From positions 2,534-64,813 of the forward strand of contig JAOZUQ010000008.1 of the NCBI GenBank assembly GCA_029938635.1: a DNA stretch of 62,280 nt. The letters are read 5' to 3'. Below the pieces are notes generated by a model. That model saw only the letters and a list, made by a program, of their open reading frames with translations. It did not search any database and was not told the DNA's origin. Origin of the DNA: Candidatus Aminicenantota bacterium (GTDB lineage: Bacteria > Acidobacteriota > Aminicenantia > UBA2199). Of the stretch, positions 1-8,006 are shown one piece after another. The translations under genes were made by a program, and so were the position numbers. Positions within the stretch are counted from its first letter, which is position 1. Every line of letters starts with the position of its first letter.

Positions 1-1446
1 AGAAAATATTCTGAAAAGGAGATATTTGAAAAATGGCATCTCTCCACCTGCCTGATTATATGGTGAATATCCGGTCAACTGAAAATAAGATTTTATCATT
101 GAAAAAATAAAATATATTGATATGGCTGACAGAGGTACAATAATAAACTTCAATATAGTCCGGTTTTTTAATTCTCCAGAATTAAAATTTCTTTTGAAGA
201 TGTCATACCCATACCCGGCAAGGATAACGGAAATAAAAACAAAAAATATTTTCAGTCTCCCGTTGGCCACAATCGAAAATACCGGAAGATGGTTGAATAC
301 TTCGAATATCGGCAACCTCCAGGCTATACCGAGAGAAGATACAGAGATAAATGTCAGAATCTTCACTATGGTGGGATTTCTCTTTCTGAAAAGGATAAAT
401 ATAAGAAATGATAGTGGTATCAATCCAAAATATATTGCATGTTCATTATAGTTGGAAACACTTTTTGCAGGGCTTCTGAATGTTCTGTCCGGAGGATTTC
501 CGAAAAAATCAGGATAAACAAGAGTTGCCAGGCCAGTGATATTCCCAACTGCGGAATCGGACCAGAACAAAGGCCCTCCATGATCACCTCGCCCACCATC
601 ATGCAATGTTGAACTCCTGAAGAGGAAATCTGAGAAAGGGACAAGCTGTATCGATGCTATCAGGATGCCACAAATTAGCCCTGTTACTAATATAAAAGAT
701 GACCTTTTTACTGACAAAACCTCTCTTCCTGGAAAAACTGCTCTTAAAAAAAAATAAACTGCAATTATCATCAGCATATGAAAAACTGTCTCAGGATGTC
801 CCCCAAGTATCGATATACCTGTGCCGATACTGAAAACTCCTGCCCATAACAACTTCCTGTCAGATCTTATTATCTTTTCACCACTCCACATCAGAAAAGG
901 GAACCAAGAGAAAACGTTGGCATGAGGATGCCCCAGCCATACTGTCACAGGGCCGCTTAATCCAAGCGCAACTGATATTATCACTGAACCGACAATACTT
1001 ATTCCTAAAATACGCCCCAGAAAATACCCGAACAGAATTATAATAAATAAATTAAAAAAAGCCCTCAATGTAGCAATAGTTCCGGGATCAAAGAAAAAAA
1101 GTAATAGATTCGGGGGGTAGAATAATGCAGATTGAGAATTCGCAACAAGAGGCTGCCCTGCAAAAATAAATGGATTCCAGAGAGGAATTATTCCCGTTCC
1201 ACTCATAGAGGCATGAGCAATGTGATGCCATACATAAAATTGATTTATCTGATCACTTAGCAGATAATTTTCTGCATTATAATATCTTTTATCGGGAGCC
1301 TCTCCCTGCCAGATGGGAGTATTGTAGGGAATATCACCCGGAATTATAACCTCATTTCTCAGGAATACATTCCTGTAAATCACCAGAAAAGAAGATGCGA
1401 GGATCAGAAATAAAACAAATGTTCTCAGATTTTTATTGTTTTTCAA
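1..1446 (-). CDS. YfhO-like polytopic membrane protein, partial (C-terminus beyond left edge)
   Basis: An open frame without stops runs on the minus strand from a TTG at 1446-1444 to the window edge (482 codons seen). It begins with one membrane segment, then a soluble loop with PGDIPYNTPIW and, further on, IPLWNPFIFAGQPL, followed by many hydrophobic segments. The 'LWNP..FxGxPL' loop after the first helix is typical of YfhO-family and related GT-C-fold membrane proteins that modify cell-surface glycans. The TTG overlaps the TGA stop of the upstream glycosyltransferase gene (TTGA overlap), so translation is probably coupled; no ATG lies near the beginning. It is the third gene of a minus-strand unit with a sulfatase-fold protein and a GT-C transferase. 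Substrate unknown. The reading frame is solid; the family is inferred from pattern only. Confidence 0.75.
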   Translation of the reverse strand, partial: MKNNKNLRTFVLFLILASSFLVIYRNVFLRNEVIIPGDIPYNTPIWQGEAPDKRYYNAENYLLSDQINQFYVWHHIAHASMSGTGIIPLWNPFIFAGQPLVANSQSALFYPPNLLLFFFDPGTIATLRAFFNLFIIILFGYFLGRILGISIVGSVIISVALGLSGPVTVWLGHPHANVFSWFPFLMWSGEKIIRSDRKLLWAGVFSIGTGISILGGHPETVFHMLMIIAVYFFLRAVFPGREVLSVKRSSFILVTGLICGILIASIQLVPFSDFLFRSSTLHDGGRGDHGGPLFWSDSAVGNITGLATLVYPDFFGNPPDRTFRSPAKSVSNYNEHAIYFGLIPLSFLIFILFRKRNPTIVKILTFISVSSLGIAWRLPIFEVFNHLPVFSIVANGRLKIFFVFISVILAGYGYDIFKRNFNSGELKNRTILKFIIVPLSAISIYFIFSMIKSYFQLTGYSPYNQAGGEMPFFKYLLFRIFS

Positions 1447-3857
1447 TTTCCGTCTATAAATTTTCCCTGATAATAAAAGAGTTCCAGATAATCGTAGTAT
1501 ATATCCGAGCTCTTTTCTGCATGAACTCTGAACTCCAGGTCGCTAACCCCTTTTACTTTATAAAGCAGTGGATACCCCCGAACATCTTCGCCAATTATAT
1601 CCTTCTTCTTTATAATATTTGAAGAAACAGGTATTCCATCAGTATTATTAAATATATCTATAGTAGCGAGAGGCCTTATTCTGGACTTAATATTACCAAA
1701 TCTCAGATAAAACTTTGCATAAATCATACCTTCGGTATAAGGGATAAACTTACCACCTATCGAACATGCCATGAAACCTTTCCTGTCGGTTAAAACATTA
1801 AAATATCTAATATGCTTCCCTGATGCAGTTACATCACGAACTACCTTTCCTCTCTTTTTCGGGAATTTTTCCGCTTCATATCTGAATCTGGTATCCCATT
1901 TCTTATTGTGGATAAATATCAATTTCTCACTGCCGCGGTATTTATCACTGATCCGTAAAATATTTTCACCACTCTTTATCATTTCAGTACCTGGAAGCAG
2001 CGTAATTTGATACGGATCTTCATCAAATCTAATATCCTCACCTCGAATAGATTCCAGTTTCCCAAATTGGATCTCCCCTGGTTCTCCATTGTAAAGAATA
2101 GAAAGCTCCAATGTCCCGGGGTCAATCCGTTTTATCCGGGAGATAACAGGATCATTGAATGAATATAGATGGAGAAACTGATCTTTCACATTATAAACAT
2201 TCAATAATAATGCATTCTCCATTTTCCCCGGCCACTGACCGAAAAAGTTGGATATCTCAAAGTTGAAATTTGCCAGTAGAGCATGAGTGATCCCGTACTT
2301 TTCAAGTGTATCTTTTTCCCAGTGAACAAATTTCGGATAGAGAAACAGAGATTTGTGTTCTGTCCCGAGAACAGCGACAGGAGCTGTAAGGCCGGCAATA
2401 TATCCATTTGTCAGCTTATCTCCTAATTCAGTCGAAATAACATTTACATATTCGGTCTTATCCCTTTGCCAGTGATAATAATATTTTACATTGGTATAAA
2501 TTGATATGGAAACAAAAAACAGGACAAGAACTACCACAAATATCCCGATCCTGACACCGGTTCTAAAAAAACGTTTAAGCAGATAAAGAAAGAGATGAAA
2601 AAGTCCGGTAAGGAACACCGAGATCAAAAACAGATCTAAACTGAATTTAACCGGTAGAATATGAATGTCCGCCTGGGCTAGAAGAGGTAGGAAACAATAG
2701 AAGAGTGATAGAAAAAGCCAACCAGTATCAAACATCAGGAAAAGAGACTTTTTTAAAATACCAGGATCCGACTGATATTTAAACCCATTCATCACATGTC
2801 TGAAAAGTAAGATAGTCAAAAAAACCATCGGCGGTATTGCAGCAATCAGATACCGTGTAGGCCTGTGATTCATGATCATCAATGCTCCTGTATGGGAAAG
2901 GAGAAACAATACAAATCCAGCCTCGGTTATATCCATCAGCTTCATTAGCAGCCTTCTGAAAAAAATGGGGAGGTATAGTATTGCCGCTACCCAGACAACC
3001 CACATTTTGAAAAATTGTTCCTTCCAATTGTAAGAGAGGATATTTCCAAATAGCTGGTCAATACTTTTAGGGAACATCTGATTACCGATATATGATCCGG
3101 GAGCGCTCTTGATCCACTCCTTGTTCGGAATGTAAAAAAAGAGTAGCCATATTGCAAAAGATATAATAATTGCAATCAAGATGACTGCTGTTGATACTGC
3201 AATTTTTTTTCTGTCAGGAAGATTTTTTTCAGGGATAAATAAAAGAAATAGAAGTAAGGAAATTACAGGTACAGGAATTATATGGGCTCCGGTCATTTTA
3301 AAGACAAATGCCATAAATGCAGCTGTACCGGAAAGTGCAGTAAAGATATTCTTTCCTTTGACCCTGTATTTCTCGAGGAAGTACAAAGAGAGGATCATCC
3401 AGAATATCATAGGAGTCTCAAAAGTTCCTATCCTGTTATACATTATATATAGAAAATTAAATCCGAGCAAAGTAATTCCGGCGATAGAGAGCCAGGAGGA
3501 AAAATATGATCTGAGGATCAGGAAGAAAAATATAAGTGATAACAAAGAAAAGAAGAATGATACAGATCTTACCTGAATGAGGCCGGTACCGAAGACTTTA
3601 AATATAAGTAATTTAAAATATGGGACTATAGGATTATAATTTGTGATTTTCCACTCATCAGGGAACCACTCATCAAAAAGAACCTTACTTCTGGAATTAT
3701 GACATTGGTTCCCCTCATCAGTATAGACACTCCCGGATATCGAAATATCAGGAGGGAGATCTGATTGAGGTGAATATATCCGCAATGAAAAAGAAATAAG
3801 AATAATAAAAACTGCGGTTAGAGTGAACCAAAGATTATTTTTTTTATTCCTGAACAT
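1443..3857 (-). CDS. GT-C family glycosyltransferase (PMT/ArnT-like)
   Basis: This is an integral membrane protein of 804 residues if the ATG at 3857 is used; a TTG two codons upstream (3863) is the alternative. After the first membrane helix comes the acidic motif YTDEGNQ (residues about 46-51), the Asp-Glu pair that GT-C transferases of the PMT/ArnT type use to bind the lipid-linked sugar donor. About ten more membrane segments follow to residue 460, then a C-terminal non-membrane region of about 340 residues that should lie in the periplasm. Such enzymes move a sugar from a polyprenyl-phosphate carrier to lipid, protein or glycan. The start overlaps the end of the sulfatase-fold gene by 14 bases and the stop overlaps the next gene, so the three are co-translated. 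Acceptor and sugar are unknown. Confidence 0.8.
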   Translation of the reverse strand: MFRNKKNNLWFTLTAVFIILISFSLRIYSPQSDLPPDISISGSVYTDEGNQCHNSRSKVLFDEWFPDEWKITNYNPIVPYFKLLIFKVFGTGLIQVRSVSFFFSLLSLIFFFLILRSYFSSWLSIAGITLLGFNFLYIMYNRIGTFETPMIFWMILSLYFLEKYRVKGKNIFTALSGTAAFMAFVFKMTGAHIIPVPVISLLLFLLFIPEKNLPDRKKIAVSTAVILIAIIISFAIWLLFFYIPNKEWIKSAPGSYIGNQMFPKSIDQLFGNILSYNWKEQFFKMWVVWVAAILYLPIFFRRLLMKLMDITEAGFVLFLLSHTGALMIMNHRPTRYLIAAIPPMVFLTILLFRHVMNGFKYQSDPGILKKSLFLMFDTGWLFLSLFYCFLPLLAQADIHILPVKFSLDLFLISVFLTGLFHLFLYLLKRFFRTGVRIGIFVVVLVLFFVSISIYTNVKYYYHWQRDKTEYVNVISTELGDKLTNGYIAGLTAPVAVLGTEHKSLFLYPKFVHWEKDTLEKYGITHALLANFNFEISNFFGQWPGKMENALLLNVYNVKDQFLHLYSFNDPVISRIKRIDPGTLELSILYNGEPGEIQFGKLESIRGEDIRFDEDPYQITLLPGTEMIKSGENILRISDKYRGSEKLIFIHNKKWDTRFRYEAEKFPKKRGKVVRDVTASGKHIRYFNVLTDRKGFMACSIGGKFIPYTEGMIYAKFYLRFGNIKSRIRPLATIDIFNNTDGIPVSSNIIKKKDIIGEDVRGYPLLYKVKGVSDLEFRVHAEKSSDIYYDYLELFYYQGKFIDGN

Positions 3858-5160
3858 ATCCAAGAGTTTTCAATTTTTCCAGTCTTTCCTTGTTTAATTT
3901 ATAATTTACAGATTTCTTCTCATATTTTTTGCAATTTGAAAAGAATTTCTCAAATTGTAATTCCATTTCCCTGGCGATCTTAAAAGCTTTGAAGAAAATA
4001 TTCTTTTTCTCTTTATGGTCAAGCATGAGATTAAACAACTCTTTTTTAAGGGATATCTTGTTCTGAAAATGGAAATTTTTATATATCGTAGCTTTGAACT
4101 CCACCAGATCTGTCACCTTTTTCCACAAGTATGAGAAGATATATCTATTTTTATACTTCTCCTCTTCTCCCCGAACAAGAGGAAGAAGGCTCCAGCCTTC
4201 ATCCGAATCCGATTTTTGCAGGCCGATTATATCCCGAAGGGTAGGAAGAATATCTATGTTACTTACGTTAGGTTTTATCCGTTTCCCTTCTGCTCCCCCG
4301 GGAAAATGTATTATTAAAGGTATCTGAATCTCCTCTCTATATAAAGAAAAGCCATGCCCCTGCCTTCCATGATCCCATAATCCCTCTCCATGATCAGCAG
4401 TTATAACTATCACAGTATTTTTATCCCACCCGAATTCTTCATAAGCTTTTTTTATATAAGAATCAACATAACTTATCTCGCTTTCATAGGCTTCAAGAGG
4501 TTCCAGTTTTCTGTTCCCGGGATCTTTGTACCACGGTTCGCGGGCATGATAAGGCCCGTGAGGATCCATATAATGGAGGTAAATAAAATACTTCTCACTT
4601 TTTTCTATCTCTTCCTTCCAGGAAAAGAGATCTTTATTAACCTGCTCTGCTCCCTTGTAACCATAGGTGATCATCTTATCAAATCCCTGATCAAATCCCT
4701 GTTTATCACCTATATTAAAATTATCAGAGATAGCAAATGTAGAATATCCTGCTTTCTTGAAAATTTCAGGCATGGTCTCGATCTCTTCTGGGATCCTGTC
4801 GATCTTGATATCGGGATATTTTTTCTTTGCATTAATATGGGCTAAAATCCCCATCAAAACCTTATGCTGAAAAGGATAAAGTGAAGTAAATATTGAGGCT
4901 GTACTTGGTGATGTCCATGATGATGCAGCAAAAGTGTTCTCGAAAAGAATTGACTTCTTCGATAATTCGGTCAGGAATGGAGCTGTGATCTTCTCATATC
5001 CATAAGCATCAAGTTTATCCGATCGGAGTGTATCAATAACGATCACGACAATATTATAATTCTTTAACTTTTTCTTACAATTTATATTCAGGATTGAAGT
5101 ACTTAAAAGTAATACAGCAAGGGAAATAACAGATAACACTCTAACAAGTTTTTGTTTCAT
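3844..5160 (-). CDS. Sulfatase-fold (alkaline phosphatase superfamily) protein with Thr nucleophile, exported
   Basis: This 438-residue protein has an N-terminal hydrophobic segment ending near Cys28 (ILNINC), either a poor lipobox or a membrane anchor. The metal-binding start VIDTLRSD (Asp43), the nucleophile region SWTSPSTAS and ITADHGEGLWDHG identify the sulfatase/alkaline phosphatase superfamily. At the position of the formylglycine cysteine of true sulfatases (C-x-P-S-R) it has Thr83 in T-S-P-S-T, and the Arg is missing too. A phosphodiesterase or phospho-group transferase on surface glycans is therefore more likely than sulfate ester hydrolysis. The C-terminus LKTLGYVQE is a common family ending, shared with the paralogue at 55619. 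GGTGAACTG in front of the ATG supports the start. First gene of a three-gene unit with GT-C proteins. Confidence 0.85.
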   Translation of the reverse strand: MKQKLVRVLSVISLAVLLLSTSILNINCKKKLKNYNIVVIVIDTLRSDKLDAYGYEKITAPFLTELSKKSILFENTFAASSWTSPSTASIFTSLYPFQHKVLMGILAHINAKKKYPDIKIDRIPEEIETMPEIFKKAGYSTFAISDNFNIGDKQGFDQGFDKMITYGYKGAEQVNKDLFSWKEEIEKSEKYFIYLHYMDPHGPYHAREPWYKDPGNRKLEPLEAYESEISYVDSYIKKAYEEFGWDKNTVIVITADHGEGLWDHGRQGHGFSLYREEIQIPLIIHFPGGAEGKRIKPNVSNIDILPTLRDIIGLQKSDSDEGWSLLPLVRGEEEKYKNRYIFSYLWKKVTDLVEFKATIYKNFHFQNKISLKKELFNLMLDHKEKKNIFFKAFKIAREMELQFEKFFSNCKKYEKKSVNYKLNKERLEKLKTLGYVQE

Positions 5161-5235
5161 CAGTTCACCAGATTCCTGAATTATGATAACAGAGAGCTAT
5201 GTTTTAGTCAATTTTAAAAAGAGAAATATATCCTG

Positions 5236-6036
5236 TCAGTCAGAGTTCCCACCTGCTCTCTGAAGTGACCTCCAGAACCTCCCATTTGTTGAATTCGACC
5301 ATTTGTGACTAAGCGGCGGGAGATCACGAAGTATGACCGGGTTATATCCATTTTTCTTATAAACACTATATGACTCTTCACAAAATTCCTTCAAATTATC
5401 GTAATCACCTTTTGTATAACAGAATACAACTCCAAATTTTTTCCCGTATATTACAGGAGACAGTATCTCATTATTTTCACTTATATAAGCCTGAGAATGA
5501 GAGAGGATCGCTTTATATTTTCCGGGCCTTCTGTTAGCCAGATGATGTGAGAGAACTGCTCCCGCTGAAATTCCTGCCAGAAAAACATTTCCACTATCAA
5601 TATTAAAATTTTCTACAACAAGATCTATACACTTTTCTATTCCATCTATCTCTTTCTCAAACGGGGACCATCCATAAGCTTTAACATCCAGAAATTTATA
5701 GGAGTATGATGGAAGGATCTCAAGAAGGGCTACCCCGTTCATCCTGCAGAATGGTATCAATCCGGTCTCTTCCAGAGGACTTCCTGTATATCCTTTCAAA
5801 ACAGGCTTGTTTTTAAACTCTTGAGATCTTACTCCATGAAAATATACCAACATCGGTAAATCTCCACCGGACTTTTCAGGAAGGTGAAGATTGTAATTCC
5901 TTTCCACACCATTTTTATCAATAACTTCTATTGGATTTGATAATATTCTTTTGCTGTTTTTAGCACATCCGAAATACGATCCGGCCGGGATTATCAGTAT
6001 CAGAATAAGGATAATTATCTTAAAAGAAAATTTCAT
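5236..6036 (-). CDS. Alpha/beta-hydrolase esterase lipoprotein (feruloyl esterase/PHB depolymerase-like)
   Basis: This 266-residue protein carries a lipoprotein signal peptide with Cys24 in the lipobox (SYFGC). The hydrolase core shows LVYFHG (oxyanion-hole region), the nucleophile elbow GISAG followed by AVLSHHLA, and a late SHKW that can supply the catalytic His. The acidic residue may be in KGDYDN. This matches single-domain secreted esterases of the LpqC/PHB-depolymerase-like group. The protein should sit in the outer or inner membrane facing the periplasm. The neighbouring surface-glycan genes suggest an ester on a glycan as substrate, but this is inference. The gap of 75 bases to the sulfatase-fold gene downstream leaves co-transcription open. 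Confidence 0.8.
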   Translation of the reverse strand: MKFSFKIIILILILIIPAGSYFGCAKNSKRILSNPIEVIDKNGVERNYNLHLPEKSGGDLPMLVYFHGVRSQEFKNKPVLKGYTGSPLEETGLIPFCRMNGVALLEILPSYSYKFLDVKAYGWSPFEKEIDGIEKCIDLVVENFNIDSGNVFLAGISAGAVLSHHLANRRPGKYKAILSHSQAYISENNEILSPVIYGKKFGVVFCYTKGDYDNLKEFCEESYSVYKKNGYNPVILRDLPPLSHKWSNSTNGRFWRSLQRAGGNSD

Positions 6037-6089
6037 GATAATAATTTAACACAGAAGCAAAATTTGTTAAATATAAATTCTCAGAGAGA

Positions 6090-6710
6090 TCAGATCAACC
6101 CTTTCAGCACAAGAAAGCTGCCGATGAAGAGAATAGTAAAAATTACAGCCAGAATGTTGAAATATTTATTTATAAATCCTTTGATAGGTTCACCAAATTT
6201 AAATATAAGGAAGGACACCAGAAAGAACCTTGCACCTCTTGATATAACTGATGCGATCATGAAAGTGATAAAATTAATATCGAAAGCGCCTGAAGAAATT
6301 GTAAAAATTTTATATGGGATTGGTGTAAAGCCTGCAGTAAATACGATCCAGAAACCATAGAGATCATATTTCACCTTCATTGCTTCAAATGTACTCTGTG
6401 AAAATCCGGGGATGGAATCATAAAAAAATTGTGCCATCGCAGTATAATTGTCCGGCCCGAAACCCCACAATTTTGCACCAATAAAATATCCGAAGGCTCC
6501 CCCGGCTGCTGAACCAATTGTAAGTATAAGTGCAAGTCGGAACCACTTCTTCCTGAACCCGAGGACCAACGGTATAAGAAGTACATCCGGAGGGATAGGG
6601 AAAAAACTGCTCTCTGCAAAACCGATAAAAAATAGTGCATACCTGGCAGATGGTTTTTCCGCCCAGCTGAGTACCCAGTCATAGAGTTTCCTTATGGGAT
6701 TAAATTTCAT
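6090..6710 (-). CDS. YqaA/DedA-family (VTT domain) membrane protein
   Basis: About 206 residues from the ATG at 6710, which has GGAG six bases upstream; a longer reading to 6743 lacks such a site. The sequence begins MKFNPIRKLYDWVLSWAE and continues with FFIGFAESSFFPIPPDVLLIP, the re-entrant loop region typical of the YqaA branch of the DedA/VTT family, then GSAAGGAFGYFIGAKLWG and FTPIPYKIFTISSG. DedA-type proteins are inner-membrane proteins tied to lipid scrambling or undecaprenyl-phosphate recycling and membrane homeostasis. The start overlaps the end of surE by 11 bases, so the two genes are co-translated. The precise substrate of this branch is not known. Confidence 0.87.
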   Translation of the reverse strand: MKFNPIRKLYDWVLSWAEKPSARYALFFIGFAESSFFPIPPDVLLIPLVLGFRKKWFRLALILTIGSAAGGAFGYFIGAKLWGFGPDNYTAMAQFFYDSIPGFSQSTFEAMKVKYDLYGFWIVFTAGFTPIPYKIFTISSGAFDINFITFMIASVISRGARFFLVSFLIFKFGEPIKGFINKYFNILAVIFTILFIGSFLVLKGLI

Positions 6711-7458
6711 CGAACACTCCGTTAAGATCAATTGAAGATGCAAAACAATTCAGATTGAGCATAAGTGGAGAAATGGAAGCATATTTGTTCTTTATTGCCC
6801 AGATATCTGTACCCTTATCACCGTTACTTTCAGGATTTCCTGTCCCTATCCAGAAATATTTTTTCCCTCTCGGATCTTCCCGTTCAATTATATCCGGTTT
6901 ATATCTTTTATTACCAAGTGTAGTCACAATTATTTTGCCATTATTATCATAGGGGATATTAAGATTAAAAACTCCCTCGAGTTCTTCAGCTCTGGGAATA
7001 AGCGTGCTAAGAACTTTATCTACTATTTTAATTCCACCGGTTACATCATAAATGCCACTGCTATAACTTTTTTTATCAGAGATAAGTGAAACAGCGAGGG
7101 CCGGGATATTATAAAAATATGCTGAAGTCGCAGCACCTACAGTACCGGAATAAATTATATCCTCAGAAAGGTTCTCACCGAGATTCATCCCGGAAACAAC
7201 AAAATCAGGCATCTCTTTCATAAGTTTCCGGAGCGCAATATTAACACAATCGGACGGAGTACCATCTACAGTATAAAAATCCTCATCTATCTTCTCGACC
7301 CTTAACGGGCGATTTAGAGATAATGACATGCTGACAGCACTCATCTCTGTAGCAGGAGCAATAGTAAATACTTTGAATTTCTTCTTTAAATGATCTCTAA
7401 GATCTGATAAACCTGGAGACCTGAATCCGTCATCGTTAGTGAGCAATATTGTTTTCAT
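6700..7458 (-). CDS. surE: 5'/3'-nucleotidase SurE
   Basis: The 252-residue protein starts ILLTNDDGFRSPG, where the two Asp of NDDG bind the catalytic metal. It continues with VDGTPSDCVNIAL and SGMNLGENLSEDIIYSGTVGAA, all signature blocks of SurE. SurE dephosphorylates nucleoside monophosphates in the cytoplasm and is linked to stationary-phase survival. AAGGA lies ahead of the ATG. The gene sits between yqaA (overlapping) and a tRNA-Pro gene followed by a MerR-like gene; the run MerR-like/tRNA-Pro/surE is also found in several Desulfobacterota. Length is normal for the family. Confidence 0.96.
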   Translation of the reverse strand: MKTILLTNDDGFRSPGLSDLRDHLKKKFKVFTIAPATEMSAVSMSLSLNRPLRVEKIDEDFYTVDGTPSDCVNIALRKLMKEMPDFVVSGMNLGENLSEDIIYSGTVGAATSAYFYNIPALAVSLISDKKSYSSGIYDVTGGIKIVDKVLSTLIPRAEELEGVFNLNIPYDNNGKIIVTTLGNKRYKPDIIEREDPRGKKYFWIGTGNPESNGDKGTDIWAIKNKYASISPLMLNLNCFASSIDLNGVFDEI

Positions 7459-7538
7459 AATAATCCTTATCCATCTGTTTTGTTTCCGGTTTTCGGAAAA
7501 TCTATGATAAAAACGAAACTACATGAACCTTTCAAATA

Positions 7539-7615
7539 TGGTCGGGATGAGTGGATTCGAACCACCGACCACACGCACCCCAAGCGTGTACGCTACCAGA
7601 CTGCGCCACATCCCG
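7539..7615 (-). tRNA. tRNA-Pro (anticodon GGG)
   Basis: The minus strand folds into a full cloverleaf. The 7-bp acceptor stem is CGGGATG/CATCCCG, the anticodon stem CACGC/GCGTG with loop TTGGGGT (anticodon GGG at 7581-7579), and the T arm GGTGG-TTCGAAT-CCACT. The discriminator base is A and the CCA tail is encoded (7541-7539). It reads CCC and CCU proline codons. It lies between surE and the MerR-like gene on the same strand and may be transcribed with them. Confidence 0.95.
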
Positions 7616-7624
7616 ACTGGGTAA

Positions 7625-7993
7625 TTATTTATCATCTTTATCGATCAATGTCAATATTTCCTTCAAGCCCTCTTTTAAGGATGAAAGTTTGAAGCCGGGC
7701 TTTGAACTTCTTTTTTCAACTTTCTCTTTTGGGAGTTGTACAGCTTCAAATTCAGAAAGTAGAATTGCCTTAGTCTCCTCTTTGCTCTTCTTTTCTCCCA
7801 TTAAAAGTTCTTTGATCCTGATAATGACCTCAATATCTTTTCTTGAAAAATATTTTTCCCCGTTCTGATTCTCAATAGGATTAAGTATTATGAATTCCTT
7901 CTCCCAATAATCAAGGACTTTCCCGTCAAGTCTGGTTATATTTATAACCTCTCTTTTTTTGAAAGTAAGCTTGTCAGGGATATTTGTATTCAA
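7625..7993 (-). CDS. MerR-family-like DNA-binding regulator
   Basis: A small protein of 122 residues starting at TTG 7993; an in-frame stop lies three codons upstream and there is no usable ATG. The N-terminal half is a MerR-type winged helix: LTFKKREVINITRLDGKVLDYWEKEF followed in frame by KYFSRKDIEVIIRIKELL, where DYWEKEF corresponds to the family's RYWEREF. The C-terminal 50 residues are charged and probably helical. No cysteine metal site is seen. This short type is often found beside tRNA-Pro and surE in Desulfobacterota, sometimes with an IHF gene; no IHF gene is present here. Its target is unknown. It lies 13 bases after the dipeptidase gene. Confidence 0.8.
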   Translation of the reverse strand: MNTNIPDKLTFKKREVINITRLDGKVLDYWEKEFIILNPIENQNGEKYFSRKDIEVIIRIKELLMGEKKSKEETKAILLSEFEAVQLPKEKVEKRSSKPGFKLSSLKEGLKEILTLIDKDDK

Positions 7994-8006
7994 TTCGATT
8001 CAGCTA

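Noticed and set aside
122..644. Short frames on both strands inside the first 1.4 kb
   Set aside because: They lie inside the continuous minus-strand frame of the YfhO-like protein and encode no recognisable domains.
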